A stretch of DNA of 64,000 bases, taken from positions 372,001-436,000 of the forward strand of contig MU400528.1 in assembly GCA_022578965.1 (NCBI GenBank). The letters run 5' to 3'. This document shows positions 12,920 to 23,791 of this stretch, piece after piece (within the stretch, counting starts at the first letter, position 1; every line of letters begins with the position of its first letter). Below the pieces are notes generated by a model. The model made no database searches. It was not told where the DNA came from and saw nothing but the letters and a program-made list of their open reading frames with translations. A program made the position numbers and the translations under genes. The DNA comes from Xylaria sp. FL1777. Its lineage: Eukaryota; Ascomycota; Sordariomycetes; Xylariales; Xylariaceae.

Positions 12920-13949
12920 GCTGGAATCGCTAATTCAAAGCAAGGGACAATATAGTGTTTACACTAAACTGTTCCCAGGTTTATGGAAGAAGCATTTCGC
13001 AGCTAGTACAAAACATCATGTTTACAAGGTGTTTAGTCATGGTAAACTGTCCAATTCCTTTGGAGACACAGCTGTCATTAACTATGTAGGTACGTACCTA
13101 TACTACCTACTCCCAAAATGCTTGGCGTGACTTCATCCATTAGCTACGTAGCCACGACTACGTCAAGCCACAATAGAAGGAAATGCACACAAGCCACAAG
13201 CCAACAGCTGTCATGATCAAGCCTTTAAACTTCAAGTCGAGTCTAAATCACATTTTCAACTGTTGTTGTATCTATAGTAGACAATATCTGGAAAGTCCAG
13301 AATTACTTGAGTTGGAAATCAACCTGTCTGAATTGCTCAGGTTTTTTTTTTACAAGTCTACGTAAAAGATCTTGAGTATCACGTCACAGTTACTAACAAT
13401 TACTGAGAGATCTTTAGAGGTGGTATTTTTATGTTCTGCGGTTGATACCGTAGGTAGGTAGCCTTGCAACTTGAAGAATTCTTTTACCGCCTCTACTTAC
13501 TCGTCTTTATCGATTGGTCTGTACTTCCTAGGATACGGTATTGACAAATTAATTCAGCCTTACTGTTTGCCTTACGCATCTTTCATTCCACCCGTCACAC
13601 TTCCCTCGCGGTGATGACGCAGAACTCATCATGACGACCACTCGCGCACGGAGAATTCGGCCAATTTCCAGACGTCTCAAGCCGCGAGTTCGAATGATTA
13701 TAAATGTTCTCATGCGACGAGAGAACCTTGAAGGCCAATCAGTACTCGATGGTTCAGACGCGCAACGTACTCTTGATGACTCCCACGGCCATGGTCTAAT
13801 ACCGCTCCGCCGTTGTGCTGACCGCCGAAGCGGTATCACCACGACTCGGCCTATCAGATGGTTACCACACATGGACTTTGGGGGCTCCGGACACGGATAA
13901 GGTATCTATGTGTTCTGTTGATGTGGCCCCGGGAATAACAGCCGGTTGA

Positions 13950-13979
13950 TGATGGGCGGGTCGCTTGACCCGCTCATCA
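13950..13979. promoter_or_regulatory. Inverted repeat upstream of the MFS gene
   Basis: Two 13-bp arms, TGATGGGCGGGTC at 13950-13962 and GACCCGCTCATCA at 13967-13979, complement each other at 12 of 13 positions around a 4-base spacer. The site is about 200 bp upstream of the transporter start codon. It could be a dimer-binding operator; no binding factor is implied by the sequence alone. Confidence 0.4.
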
Positions 13980-14090
13980 ATCTTTCATTTTTCTAAAGCC
14001 GAAAGACCGAGCACGATCTCGGGGGGATTCTTTCAACGTACCAGTTGAAATCAGTGAGTTTTCTACTCTGATCTTTTTTTCCACTTTTTC

Positions 14091-14099
14091 ATATATATA
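14091..14099 (+). promoter_or_regulatory. TATA-like element of the MFS gene
   Basis: A CATATATATACC run lies about 85 bp before the transporter ATG, followed by a short leader. The position fits a fungal TATA element, but this is only a sequence match. Confidence 0.35.
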
Positions 14100-14180
14100 C
14101 CGTCTATCGTATACATCACTACAGGACAATACCATGTGTTCACACTACTCAATACACTTATCGTATCATTATCTGTAATC

Positions 14181-16540
14181 ATGGCTGCAATTGTGAACTC
14201 CTATCCACCAACCGCCGAAACGCGCGACTCTAAAGAGAATAATAATAATCATAATTCCGAGTTCGAAATCCCGGAGGAGGCTGAAAATGGTAGTCACAGT
14301 GAAGATGGAGAGGCAGATAGGGACCGTGATCTCGAAAATACTCTTTCGCGTGTCTCTACTGGGCCCCCTTACACGGTTTTCTCGCCGGCCATGAAAAGGT
14401 GGATTGTTGGCATGAACTCCATATCAGCTTTTATATCGCCCATAACCGGCAATATCTATTTCCCTGCAATCCCTACATTGGCCAGTGACCTGGGAGTGGG
14501 CGTGGATCGCATCAATCTCACATTGACAACTTATATGATCTTTCAAGCTCTAGCTCCAACTATTTTCGGCGATTTCGGAGACATCGCCGGTAGACGGCCT
14601 GCATTCAGTGAGTACATGTTGGAGTCAATTTCTTCCTCACTCTGAAACCTCCAGGAGTAGGATGCTTTCCTTTCACGCCAGAATCTATTTTCCTCGCAGC
14701 TAGAAAGTCTCAGAAATCAAGTTCTATTTAGCGATTACTAACCCTGACTGTTGGCAGTTATCGCTTTTACGATCTACATTGGCGCCAACATTGGTTTAGC
14801 CTTGCAGAGGAATTATGCTGCGCTGCTCGTCTTACGTATGTTACAGAGCGGTGGAAGTAGTGGAACTATCGCCTTAGTCTATGCCGTGGTGGCGGACATT
14901 GCACCAAGCTCAGAAAGAGGTAGATATATGGGAATTGTCGGTTGTGGAATAACTATCGGACCAGCTCTAGGTCCTGTAATTGGTAGGCCAAGTGTTTTTC
15001 CCATCCTAGATTATCCAGTAGTATACAGCTCAGGGCTAACACTGACGTGATTGCAGTATGTCAAACTGATCTTATTCTAATCGGAGATAGAACAGACTAG
15101 GATGAAGAAACTAGATTCACTAATGCTTTACAGGGCGGAGTAATAAACGCGTACCTTGGCTGGCCATGGATATTCTGGATTTTGATTATAGTGACAGTTA
15201 CTTGGCTAATCCCCGTAAGTACTTTCAAGAATCACATTCTCTTGTTCTCGCCAACACCAAGGCTTCGATGGTCTCTGCAGGCTCATGTTCTACCTTTAGA
15301 GTCCTTCATTCTGTTATTACGGTCGTAGACCTGATCTAGTGTGACAATGGCTAACGTTAAGCGTTGCAGTACATCCTAGCAGTGCCAGAAACGGCACGGA
15401 AGGTTGTCGGTAATGGATCGATTCCACCTCAGGGGTGGAATATGAGTCTTATTGACTACCTAAGATTCCGCAAACAGGCTGTAGACAGGTCAGCAGCACC
15501 TGTAAGGCAGAAAATACCGATCCCCAATCCTATCAACACCCTCAAGGTATTGCGTCACAAGGAGTATGTATTTTCCATCATTTCAATCGTTTCACGGCCT
15601 TTTCTTCGTCTTTCTTTCTGTCTTTTCTGTAAAAATATCATTGCCTAATGAGGAGTTTTATGCTGTCACTTTCTCTTACATACTCTCAAATTCATCGGGA
15701 TCCCAATCATGAATAGTCGCTGACTTCCCATTCTGGTAGAATGCTTATGATCCTCTTTTTTAACGGAGCGCTATTCACTTGCTTCTCTACGGTGACGGCC
15801 ACCCTGGCCACCCAATTTCAACAAATTTATGGCTATGATGAGCTGACTCTCGGCCTGTTATACCTTCCAATCGGAGGTTCGACAACTATCGCATCCATTG
15901 GAGGCGGCTTCGTTGCCGACTGGAATTTCCGAAGAATCGCGAAGAAGATCGGCGTCAAGGTCGACCGCAAGCGAGGAATGGATAGTAAGCATTTATATCT
16001 CATGCTAGCCACAACTTCAATGGCTCTGCATGTTACTAAGACTCTCTCCATTGTGTGAAACCACAATTACTGACTCGGTTCATCGTAGTGACGGATTTCC
16101 CATTGGAGAAGGCACGCATTCAGTTGATTCTTCCACTTATTTTCATAGGAGCCGGAGCTTGTATAGGTTACGGTTGGGCTCTCGAGCGTCAAACTAGCGT
16201 CGCAGTGCCTCTAGTCTTATCATTCTTCATTGGTATTTGTGTTACGTGGCCATTTCAAATCATGAACCTTCTGATTGTTGATTTATACCCCGGGGCTCCG
16301 GCAACCGCTACTGCTGCTAACAATCTCGTCCGTTGCTTGCTCGGCGCCGCTTCGACAGCTTCGATAGAATATATCATTAAAGGAATCGGCAGAGGTTGGG
16401 CCTTTACGATTCTTGCCCTCCTATTCACGATCCAGTCTCCTGTCCTTCTTATTATGCTAAAGAATGGGCCAAGGTGGAGGAAAGAACGAATAGAAAGAAT
16501 GATGAAAGAGGCAGAGAAGAAGAAAACTCAAGCGAGTTAG
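14181..16540 (+). CDS. MFS drug:H+ antiporter (DHA1-type); one splice junction breaks frame
   Basis: Six exons: 14181-14607, 14758-14982, 15134-15214, 15370-15563, 15740-15984 and 16089-16540. The start MAAIVNSYPP is followed by an acidic, Asn-rich cytosolic N-terminus, then membrane segments from about WIVGMNSISAFISP onward, the GDIAGRRPAF motif A loop, the motif C region GPALGPVIGG and a basic C-terminus. These are marks of the DHA1 family of proton-driven multidrug or metabolite exporters in the plasma membrane. All introns splice in frame except the second: using the natural donor (14983) and acceptor (15133), the joined sequence has one G too many and shifts frame. Using an upstream GTAATT donor at 14976 restores frame (538 aa) but deletes Val-Ile from motif C. 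A one-base sequencing error, a recent frameshift or real use of the upstream donor are all possible. The substrate is unknown. Confidence 0.88.
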
Positions 16541-17213
16541 AAGGAAATAGGGCCAATTAACAGCAAGAAGATGCTCAATAATCCAGCGCATGAGAAATAG
16601 ACATATAGATAGAAGTATGTATGCGCAATACATTCTAATTTAGATAGTCGCACGAGATATATGATACTTATTAGCTGATTCAGGAATATGACTACAGTTA
16701 CATAGTATCGCTCAGTAGCCGCCTTTGTGGTCCTCATGATAACAGCTACCGGTATTGAACTAGACAATGGCCCAGCCAGATGCTGACATCACATTGTGGA
16801 AACCAAGAGCACTATTTGTCTACGCTCGCTGCTACTCTCAGATTGTTATTCAAATTGTTATTTTATTTACTTTATTTTATTTTAGCAACGCTTAGTACGT
16901 AGATATGTTCAGCACTGATCTTTAACGTGCTACAGTACGTGGCACAGTGCATAAAAAGAATCCCTCACTGTGACTACATGTCAACCATCTTCCATCGCTT
17001 CAGCAACCCCGCATATTCATCTCCGTATTCCACTGTCTGTTAATTTCCGAAAGTGTTATAATAAATAATGATGGGTATGCATTTAGCGTGCTATAACATT
17101 GTAGGGTGTGATCCATCTGCATGAAGCCTAGTATATTCAAGACGAAGCTGTAGAATCTGCCTGTCGAGTCACCATAGTACGATCCGGATGCTACACTTGG
17201 AACCGAGGCTGAG
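16541..17213. other. Intergenic region, no gene seen
   Basis: About 670 bp, AT-rich, holding the 3' end of the transporter gene and the promoter of the thioesterase-like gene. Short A/T runs such as the TTTTATTTTAC/TTTATTTTATTTTAG stretch near 16860-16885 are the only noticeable structure. Confidence 0.5.
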
Positions 17214-18524
17214 ATGAGACTCCCATCAGCCGAGGACGTGAGGAAAGGGCATGGCCGTCTCACATACCAGGAGGCCCTGAGCCTTATATCGCTTCCGGAC
17301 AAGGTCGCGAGCGGTGGGCAGGTCATCAAGCGTTACATGAGTCGGCGAAGCGCATGGGTTCCAGCCGTTGACTTTGTCCCGCTCGCAATGGAGCTAGGTA
17401 TCAGCTCTTTCAAGTCTGCGATAAATACGTACGGAGGTCATGTCTACAGCCAGGCCGGCCTAGCTGCTTCGCTATCCTTCAGAGCCGCTCAGGAAAGGGG
17501 GAGCAACGGCGTCCAGGACAGAGAATTCGGTATTCACGTAGGCCCTCCTTCACCAGATTTGTAGCTGTGCTGCAAGGCAGTCAGTACATGTTATGGCCAG
17601 CTTCCGAAGCTGATAACTCAGCAGACAATACACGGTTTCTTCTCCGAAGCTGGACGCAGTGATCGCCCATTCATCTATGAAGTGACAAATCTGGCTTCTA
17701 ACGCCTCGTTCCCCAACTTTCTAGTGACTGTGCGCCAGCCCACGCTACCGAGCACAAATCCAGAAGGAGACTACTACCCCAAAGAAGACGCGGACCTCCC
17801 GCTAGGCCCAGTCTGCTTCAGCGCCATGATCTCATTCCGACGGAACGTCATGTCCAGTCTCAGCATGCAGGAGCTATCGCCACAGGTGCGGTTCGCCGAG
17901 ATCTTGAACTCCCGAGGGCCAGCAGAGTGGGATCCGGCGCCCATTGCTGACATCGAGGGTATCCTCTCCACGCTCCCAGGCGCGCGCCAGGCCGCGGGCA
18001 TGTTCCCCGGTCTCGAATTGCGGAAAGTCGACATGCGCGCGTACAACACCGACCGCCCGGTCCACGAACGCCGTGAGCTGATCCTGCATCGGCTCCTAGC
18101 ACCTCTTCCAGCTACCGCCGGCGACGAGAAAGTCAAGAATGACCAAGACGAAGACAACAATTGCGCGATCGATGGTCCGAATGCACATATCTGCGCCCAC
18201 GCCTTCGCGGTTGATCGTAATGGGCTCCTCATGATCGGCAATCACATTGCCAAGCTCAAGCTCGGACACGAGGTCTCGAGCGCCGCGAGTCTGAGCTACT
18301 CCTTCGTCGTCCACGTCGGCGCCAAAGACGCCGTTATGACGTATGACGAGGGCCACGGGCAGTGGTGGGTGCAGGAGGCATGCTTCCCGCGCGTGCAGGC
18401 CGGGAGGGGCATTGTTCACAGCAAGATCTGGAGCCCGCAGGGCGTTCACGTTGCGACCATGTACCAAGACGGCATCATTCGAATGAAATCGAAAGGTGAC
18501 GATGAGGGGAAGGGGAAGTTGTGA
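17214..18524 (+). CDS. Acyl-CoA thioesterase-like protein (TesB/ACOT8-type double hotdog)
   Basis: Two exons, 17214-17537 and 17625-18524, with an 87-bp intron in phase 0; 407 aa. The splice joins ...REFGIH to TIHGFFSEAG and restores the TesB-family block HGFFxxxGxxDRPFIYEV at the start of the first hotdog core; an alternative acceptor 3 bp earlier would add one Gln. The second hotdog ends in GRGIVHSKIWSPQGVHVATMYQ, the usual closing strands of fungal acyl-CoA thioesterases. Such enzymes hydrolyse acyl-CoA to free acid and CoA, often in peroxisomes. The C-terminus is GKGKL, which resembles a peroxisomal PTS1 tripeptide only loosely, so location is open. The gene runs tail-to-tail with the tannase gene. 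Family assignment is firm; substrate is not. Confidence 0.85.
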
Positions 18525-18865
18525 GATGCTGGTCGTTTATACTAATTTAGATGGTGGCTCTTAAAGATCAATCGTGTGTCTAATGTAGTAGAAATAGAAT
18601 AGAGTACAATTTTAATAAGAGAACTCAAACTCCAGTCCTAGGAATATCATCTTTTTCGGCTTCCTTAGACTGTTTCTCTTGGTAGCTAAGTGAGAAATGA
18701 GAATTCGATACGAAGAGTTAACCTCAAGCTTATCCGCCATAAGACCGTCGGGACAAAGCACAGTGTCTAAAGTGAATCATACGTATTCTGGTGCGTATGA
18801 CTCGTGTTGGTATGCAACCTTCCTTTACAGTGATAATCCTAGGATACAAGAACGAATTAACATGA
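18525..18865. other. Convergent intergenic region
   Basis: About 340 bp between two stop codons. It holds the 3' ends of the thioesterase-like and tannase-family genes and nothing else that I can see. Confidence 0.5.
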
Positions 18866-20542
18866 TCAACTGCAACTCCAGCTCGCTGCATCATTCTGAT
18901 TCCCCTTACCATTCCATTTCGCCGTCTTCGGAAATACACACAGCGGACGCTGTCTATACAGCACGATTTTCTGAAGCGTACTATCCGTAAAGTTGAACTC
19001 GGACGCGATGATCTGTGAGACCTCCTGGCCCTTCTCCACCCAATCCATGAGCGCTAGAAGTGCGTCGTGCCGGGAATCATTGAAGCCAAGCGGTACGGAC
19101 CACGCGGACGCATAGGGCGGCCTCTGGACTGATTGTCCTGCGCTCCCGATCATCCACGGCGCCTTCACGTTATCCGGTGTGCCCCAGCAGTGGCTCATGC
19201 CCGGGATCTGGAAATACCGGAAGAAATCCCCAACATCTCCCATCGCCTCGACAGTTCGGTTATAGTAATACGTTGTATGCTGCACTGGCACGACATTGTC
19301 AGCGAGCCCCCCGTACATTATAATCTTGCCTCTGCTCCTAAAAGCGCCGAGGTCAAATTGGTCCGCACTGGCTTTCACTATCCTCTCGTCGCGGGCCTCG
19401 GCGTCTCCCACGACCGAGTCGTTGTACGATGTCGTCTGCCATTTTATCCCGTAGTCCATGAAGTACCGCTCATACTGCGCGTCGAAATTCCGCCTCACGT
19501 TCTGGGAATCGTTGTTGATGACTGCGGGGAGCAGGAACGTTGCCCAATCGAGCTCGGAGCTGTACTCTGATCCCTTGTAGACCAGCTTCCCGTCCCCTGT
19601 CACGTAGTCCGCATACATTTTCGCCGCTGTCTCTGTTTGCGCTTTGGTCCAGCATGATGTCTTGTTACTCGAAACATCGCATCGGATCTTTGTTATGTCA
19701 AATTTCTGTCTGCAGGCGGATGGCGAACTAACTATGTTGTCTGTGACGCCATCTAGAGAATCGCATTGTTTCACTACCTCGGCCTGGAGACGGGAGAAGA
19801 GTCCGGCGTTGTTCAAGCTGTACGAAGCACTTTCAGGCAAGTTCCAGGTCGCTAATTTAGATAACCAGGGCATTAGGTGCTTCGTGTCCCACGCCGGAGC
19901 GCCGATCAGTGCGCCATCGAAGACATTGGGGTCGAGTTGGATGTGTTTGAGACCCTGCCTCCCTCCCGTGGAACACCCACTGAAGTAAGAGTACGTGATG
20001 CGTTGATTATAGTACCTTTCAGCAAGTACTTTCCCCAAGTATATTGACCCCTGAAGCGCCTGGTATGCCCAGTTCACTTGCTTTTGAGTTGTATTGGCCC
20101 AGGTGATGTCTCCAACCCCTGAGCTATGACCGGTGTCGGTAGCCAAGGCGACCCCTCCGTATTTAACGCCAACGCCCATCTCAAGCCAGTTGATCCCACC
20201 AAAAAACGAGTATGAGCCGATAGCAAGAAATCTAGTATTCCAATTATCTGGCAAAAACATACCGAACCGGTAGTTTGCGGTGACGTTGTTCATGATCACG
20301 GCACATAGCTCCGGTAAGCCAGTGGGGAAAGTCGGATAGCCAATGTTGCCGGTCTCAACGAAAAAGCCTGTCGTAACATATTGTACCCGCTCAACCTGCA
20401 CTCCAGCCGGTGCAATACTTGTGAAGTAGTCGAGAGAGCAATTGAGGGCCTGACGTTGGGCGAGAGGCAACGACCAGGATGCTGCTAGACATGCACCTAG
20501 AGTGATGAGGACCCAGAACGTCATCATCTCCAGTAGATCCAT
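18866..20542 (-). CDS. Secreted tannase / feruloyl esterase family protein
   Basis: Single exon, 558 aa. The open frame runs further upstream, but the first ATG is at 20542 and leads straight into a signal peptide (MTFWVLITLGACLAAS). The fold is the tannase/feruloyl-esterase alpha/beta hydrolase: nucleophile in CSTGG (C190, S191), Asp in YGGLADNVV (D415) and His in MSHCWG (H451, C452). The two cysteines next to Ser and His are those that form the family's characteristic disulfide (CS-D-HC motif). A calcium-loop-like segment CDSLDGVTDNIV is present. Many Asn-X-Ser/Thr sites fit an extracellular glycoprotein. Members cleave gallate esters or ferulate/caffeate esters of plant phenolics; which one cannot be told here. 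A TATATAT run at about 20644-20650 lies about 100 bp upstream of the start. Confidence 0.95.
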   Translation of the reverse strand: MDLLEMMTFWVLITLGACLAASWSLPLAQRQALNCSLDYFTSIAPAGVQVERVQYVTTGFFVETGNIGYPTFPTGLPELCAVIMNNVTANYRFGMFLPDNWNTRFLAIGSYSFFGGINWLEMGVGVKYGGVALATDTGHSSGVGDITWANTTQKQVNWAYQALQGSIYLGKVLAERYYNQRITYSYFSGCSTGGRQGLKHIQLDPNVFDGALIGAPAWDTKHLMPWLSKLATWNLPESASYSLNNAGLFSRLQAEVVKQCDSLDGVTDNIVSSPSACRQKFDITKIRCDVSSNKTSCWTKAQTETAAKMYADYVTGDGKLVYKGSEYSSELDWATFLLPAVINNDSQNVRRNFDAQYERYFMDYGIKWQTTSYNDSVVGDAEARDERIVKASADQFDLGAFRSRGKIIMYGGLADNVVPVQHTTYYYNRTVEAMGDVGDFFRYFQIPGMSHCWGTPDNVKAPWMIGSAGQSVQRPPYASAWSVPLGFNDSRHDALLALMDWVEKGQEVSQIIASEFNFTDSTLQKIVLYRQRPLCVFPKTAKWNGKGNQNDAASWSCS

Positions 20543-22518
20543 ATCGCTAATATGGATAAATAGAGGTTTGATTGAAGCCGTGGCCAAACCCAGGTCACTG
20601 GGACTCTGTCAATAGGTAGCCGGGACCAGCCTAAACGCACTCATATATATGCAAGGGAGTCAAGGGGGGGATCAGGGGTCTTACTTACGGCTGGGATAGC
20701 CATGCGTCAAAGACGACATCTAGACCTTGCCGCATTTTGATATAAGGTATGGAGTTTTCACACCCTCTTGTATGGCTGATAGATCGCGTGATGGCAGACG
20801 TCCTCGTGCATGGTAAGCAAGAGTGTTCCTGTCTGTATACCTGTTGGATTCCTCTTGCGCTGCTCAAGACTAGTTAATACTTTGAGCCGAAGGCGAAGAG
20901 AATTACAACTCCCTACGGACCAGTCTCACCGAACTTCATATGTTCTACGAATATTCAAATGAATTCCTCATTCTCAAAATCATTTAGTTCAAAGGCGCGT
21001 GCGGTTTCAGGCAGAAGGTAACTAACAGTACATAAGCCCAGTGATTTTCCGTCGTTCGCATATATGCCGCCCTCTTTCCTGATAGTCAGCTTGGATCTAC
21101 TACCTTCTTAATTCGACTCCTCTTACCCGCCAAATTCTTAAAAAAATTCATAGGTAGCTGCGAGATATTGCTCACGCGTAACGGCCGTGGCACAAGTTGA
21201 TAGGGTGTTACTCTGGCTGGAAACACATCACCGGATACGTAGGAAATTTGCGATTTTTTTCATTGGATAGAGGATATATCATAATAGCTTATTATTGATC
21301 GGAGCAGGCACGGGTTGGGTGACGTGAGCAACCCTAGATACGCCATGTAACCCCCTTTTCTCCGCAATCCGGGGATTTCAAGCCGGGGTACTGGCACCCG
21401 ATACTCGCTTCTGCGAGCCCGAAACGTTCATACGGCCAAGCCGTCTCTAGACCACTCTCAATGAAACCTTATAAAGATGGTTGTCCATTCATACATTTCA
21501 TCGACCTATTCGAAAAAGTTAGGATTATGCCATCTCTAGAGAATATTGCACAATTCTCCAATATTTTCCTAAATTAAAAATCAATATATTGGTCTGGACT
21601 TGCATCCACGAGCGGAAACCCCTGCGCAAAACAAGAAAGGTTCTCATTGGCATACCCAAGCAGCTTCTAGAAACTACCAAGCCTATTCACAAGAGAGCTC
21701 AGGGCAAATAAATTTAATCCAGGATAACGTTAGCTATATTTATTAAAAAATTGCTACTTCTCAGTTCATGTTCCTTCTTTTGCATACCTGTGATAAAGAC
21801 TTGCTATTGGAGATTCTAGGACTGGATACTTTAGAATTCAAAAATGGGATCCTAGCAAAGTTGTTGGTTCCAACTAGTATCGTGGTTTCAGACTTATATG
21901 AAATTGGGGGGAAATGACCAAGGTGATTTAACATAATATAAATTTAAGATTGTTGTCTTGGTATATTCGATTCGTCTCAGTGATGCGTAATTTACAAATG
22001 GATGGGCATCACGAATTTTCTTGAACGTTGTACTTCAGCCGTCTAAGCCGGAAATGACATAATTGAGCCAACCTAGAAGTGTTTTTAGTTCTAGGCTTCT
22101 AAAATACTCAACATTACTTTAGTTTTCTAAAACCTTATGAGACTCGGGCAGAAAAAGCGGCCGCGAAATCTACATCTTCAACCCCTTAACTAAAATTAAC
22201 TTGTTTGAACTCCGTGGTATTATTGATTATGGTCTTTCATAAAAGACTTGCAGGCTAGGGGGAATGGAGTGGTATTGTCATATTAATAGATATAGGCTCC
22301 GACTAGATGTGTAGTAAGTTCCTCCTCGGACAATTAGTTGTTATCTTTCCCAGCCAACTTGTGTAAAGCAGATTTGTAAAACAAAACTCCCCATCCAGAG
22401 ACCACGATCTATCACCCCTCCGATACCTAACAGCATCCTCCCCCAAAGTCATGACTTCTCCAATCAAATCTCCAACAACGCCCATAACGCCCCTTGTACG
22501 AAAACGCATCGAGACCCT
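20543..22518. other. AT-rich gene-free island
   Basis: About 2 kb. The first ~100 bp is the tannase promoter. From roughly 21000 to 22300 the sequence is AT-rich with stops in every frame and no recognisable product. A more GC-rich strip around 21300-21480 separates two AT-rich blocks. This looks like decayed repeat DNA, but I found no terminal repeats. Confidence 0.45.
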
Positions 22519-22812
22519 TTACATGGAGAAAGCGACGACGGCAGCGACGCCGGCCGCGAGAGCTCCGGTAGAGTGGCTCAGGCTAGGCGCGCCACTGTGG
22601 GGGATCGGGATGGGCGGGCAGCCCTGACCGGGACGGTGTGGCACCCAATGAGGCAATGAGCCGTTAGGGGGCAGGAACGGGGGCTCGAACGGGGGAGTCG
22701 GGGCGACAGGTCCCCCAATTTGGGGTACTCCCGGGACGGTGTCGTTCTGGGGAGCGGCGAAGACGCCGGTGGCGAGAGCCGCGAGAGAGCGGGCTATGAC
22801 GGTGAACTGCAT
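22519..22812 (-). CDS. Small proline-rich secreted protein, probable GPI anchor
   Basis: A 97-aa open frame starting at MQFTVIARSLAALATGVFAA, a clear signal peptide. The mature part is short and rich in Pro and Gly (PPFEPPFLPPNGSLP) with a single Cys. The C-terminus is a small hydrophobic tail (GALAAGVAAVVAFSM) preceded by Ser/Gly/Thr residues, the usual layout of a GPI-attachment signal. It would be a very small cell-wall or plasma-membrane surface protein. An in-frame ATG 108 bp upstream would hide the signal peptide, so I prefer the internal start. A TATAAG about 130 bp upstream could serve as its TATA element. I recognise no named family. Confidence 0.65.
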   Translation of the reverse strand: MQFTVIARSLAALATGVFAAPQNDTVPGVPQIGGPVAPTPPFEPPFLPPNGSLPHWVPHRPGQGCPPIPIPHSGAPSLSHSTGALAAGVAAVVAFSM

Positions 22813-23791
22813 TTTGAGCGATGGTTGGATGATGACCTTGTGATTCTGTCGTAGAAGATGACTTGGTGATGGCAAGATAACGGTGTGAAATGTAAGTCGA
22901 GTTGATGGAGAGAAAACCATAGGGAAATGGCAAGAGAGACTCTTATACCCTTTTCCTCTTCGCCATCCTCGAATAGGGTTCGCTTGACCGGACTTCCTCG
23001 TATGTCTTGCGAGGTATGAGTCTTATATCTAACCGTGAACTGAGCTTATATTCTTCCCCCATTCAAACCATCGAGGTAATTAGGCCCTAAATCGTTTACG
23101 TAAACGCTTAATGTGAGTTATGATGTAGGGAAGTCAAACTCTCTGGCCACAATAAGATACCTCATCCTCCCACTCTTAGTTTCGCCGTTGAAGGTGTGCA
23201 ATGTGCCGTTTTCAAGCTTTGGTTTGCACGGCACAGGATGCTAATTATGGGTCTATGTGAGGTCTAGCCGCGTAGGTTAAAGCGTTGATGAGACTGTCAG
23301 AAAAACAGATAGTGGCATGGTGTGTGCCTGGCTAGTTTATTCGTCTTGAGTATACTTAAAAGTCTAACTTATTCTGTTCTCTTGGGACCTGGTAGTGGTT
23401 CAGGTATGTTACCATCAAGGAGCCTAAATGTTGAACAAGCCTTGTATAAAGTTAAGGACTTGGAAGAGAGGATATAACTTCAAAATAGACATCCGGAGCC
23501 TGCGAAGGTTTGACTAGCGGAATGGTCCCGCTGGTGCTGTACAAGAGAATACGCTTTTAGAATTGTGGTACCTACGTTCAAAGTTTATATATAAGCGAGG
23601 ATAATTGTCTATATTGAAAGGCTATCTACGTATGAATTTGAGCGTTGGTGACGGTAAATTTTAGTAATTACCCTATCTCCTAACTTCCCTACTTCAGAGG
23701 ATGATGGGTTGGGGGAACTTGTAAATACGTATATGTCATCCCTATCATTTTGAAGGCGGGTATATGGAATCTATCTAGTTGGCAAGTATAC
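22813..23791. other. Intergenic region, no gene seen
   Basis: About 980 bp with short broken frames. It contains the promoter of the small wall-protein gene and the 3' end of the monooxygenase gene. A short palindrome, CGTTTACGTAAACG, is at about 23094-23107. Confidence 0.45.

Larger units (their letters stand above)
12920..14180. other. Divergent intergenic region, Ufe1 / MFS transporter
   Basis: About 1.26 kb between divergently transcribed genes. Overlapping open stretches at 13549-13900 on both strands are short and have no recognisable domain. A hairpin-type repeat (13950-13979) and a TATA-like run (about 14091-14099) lie on the transporter side and are listed separately. Confidence 0.5.

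Noticed and set aside
13549..13900. Open frames on both strands, about 90-107 codons
   Set aside because: They overlap on opposite strands, are Arg-rich and have no domain or leader; likely chance in a divergent promoter.
20543..20587. Longer start of the tannase (45 bases upstream of the chosen ATG)
   Set aside because: The upstream codon is TTG, not ATG; the first ATG is at 20542 and gives a proper signal peptide.
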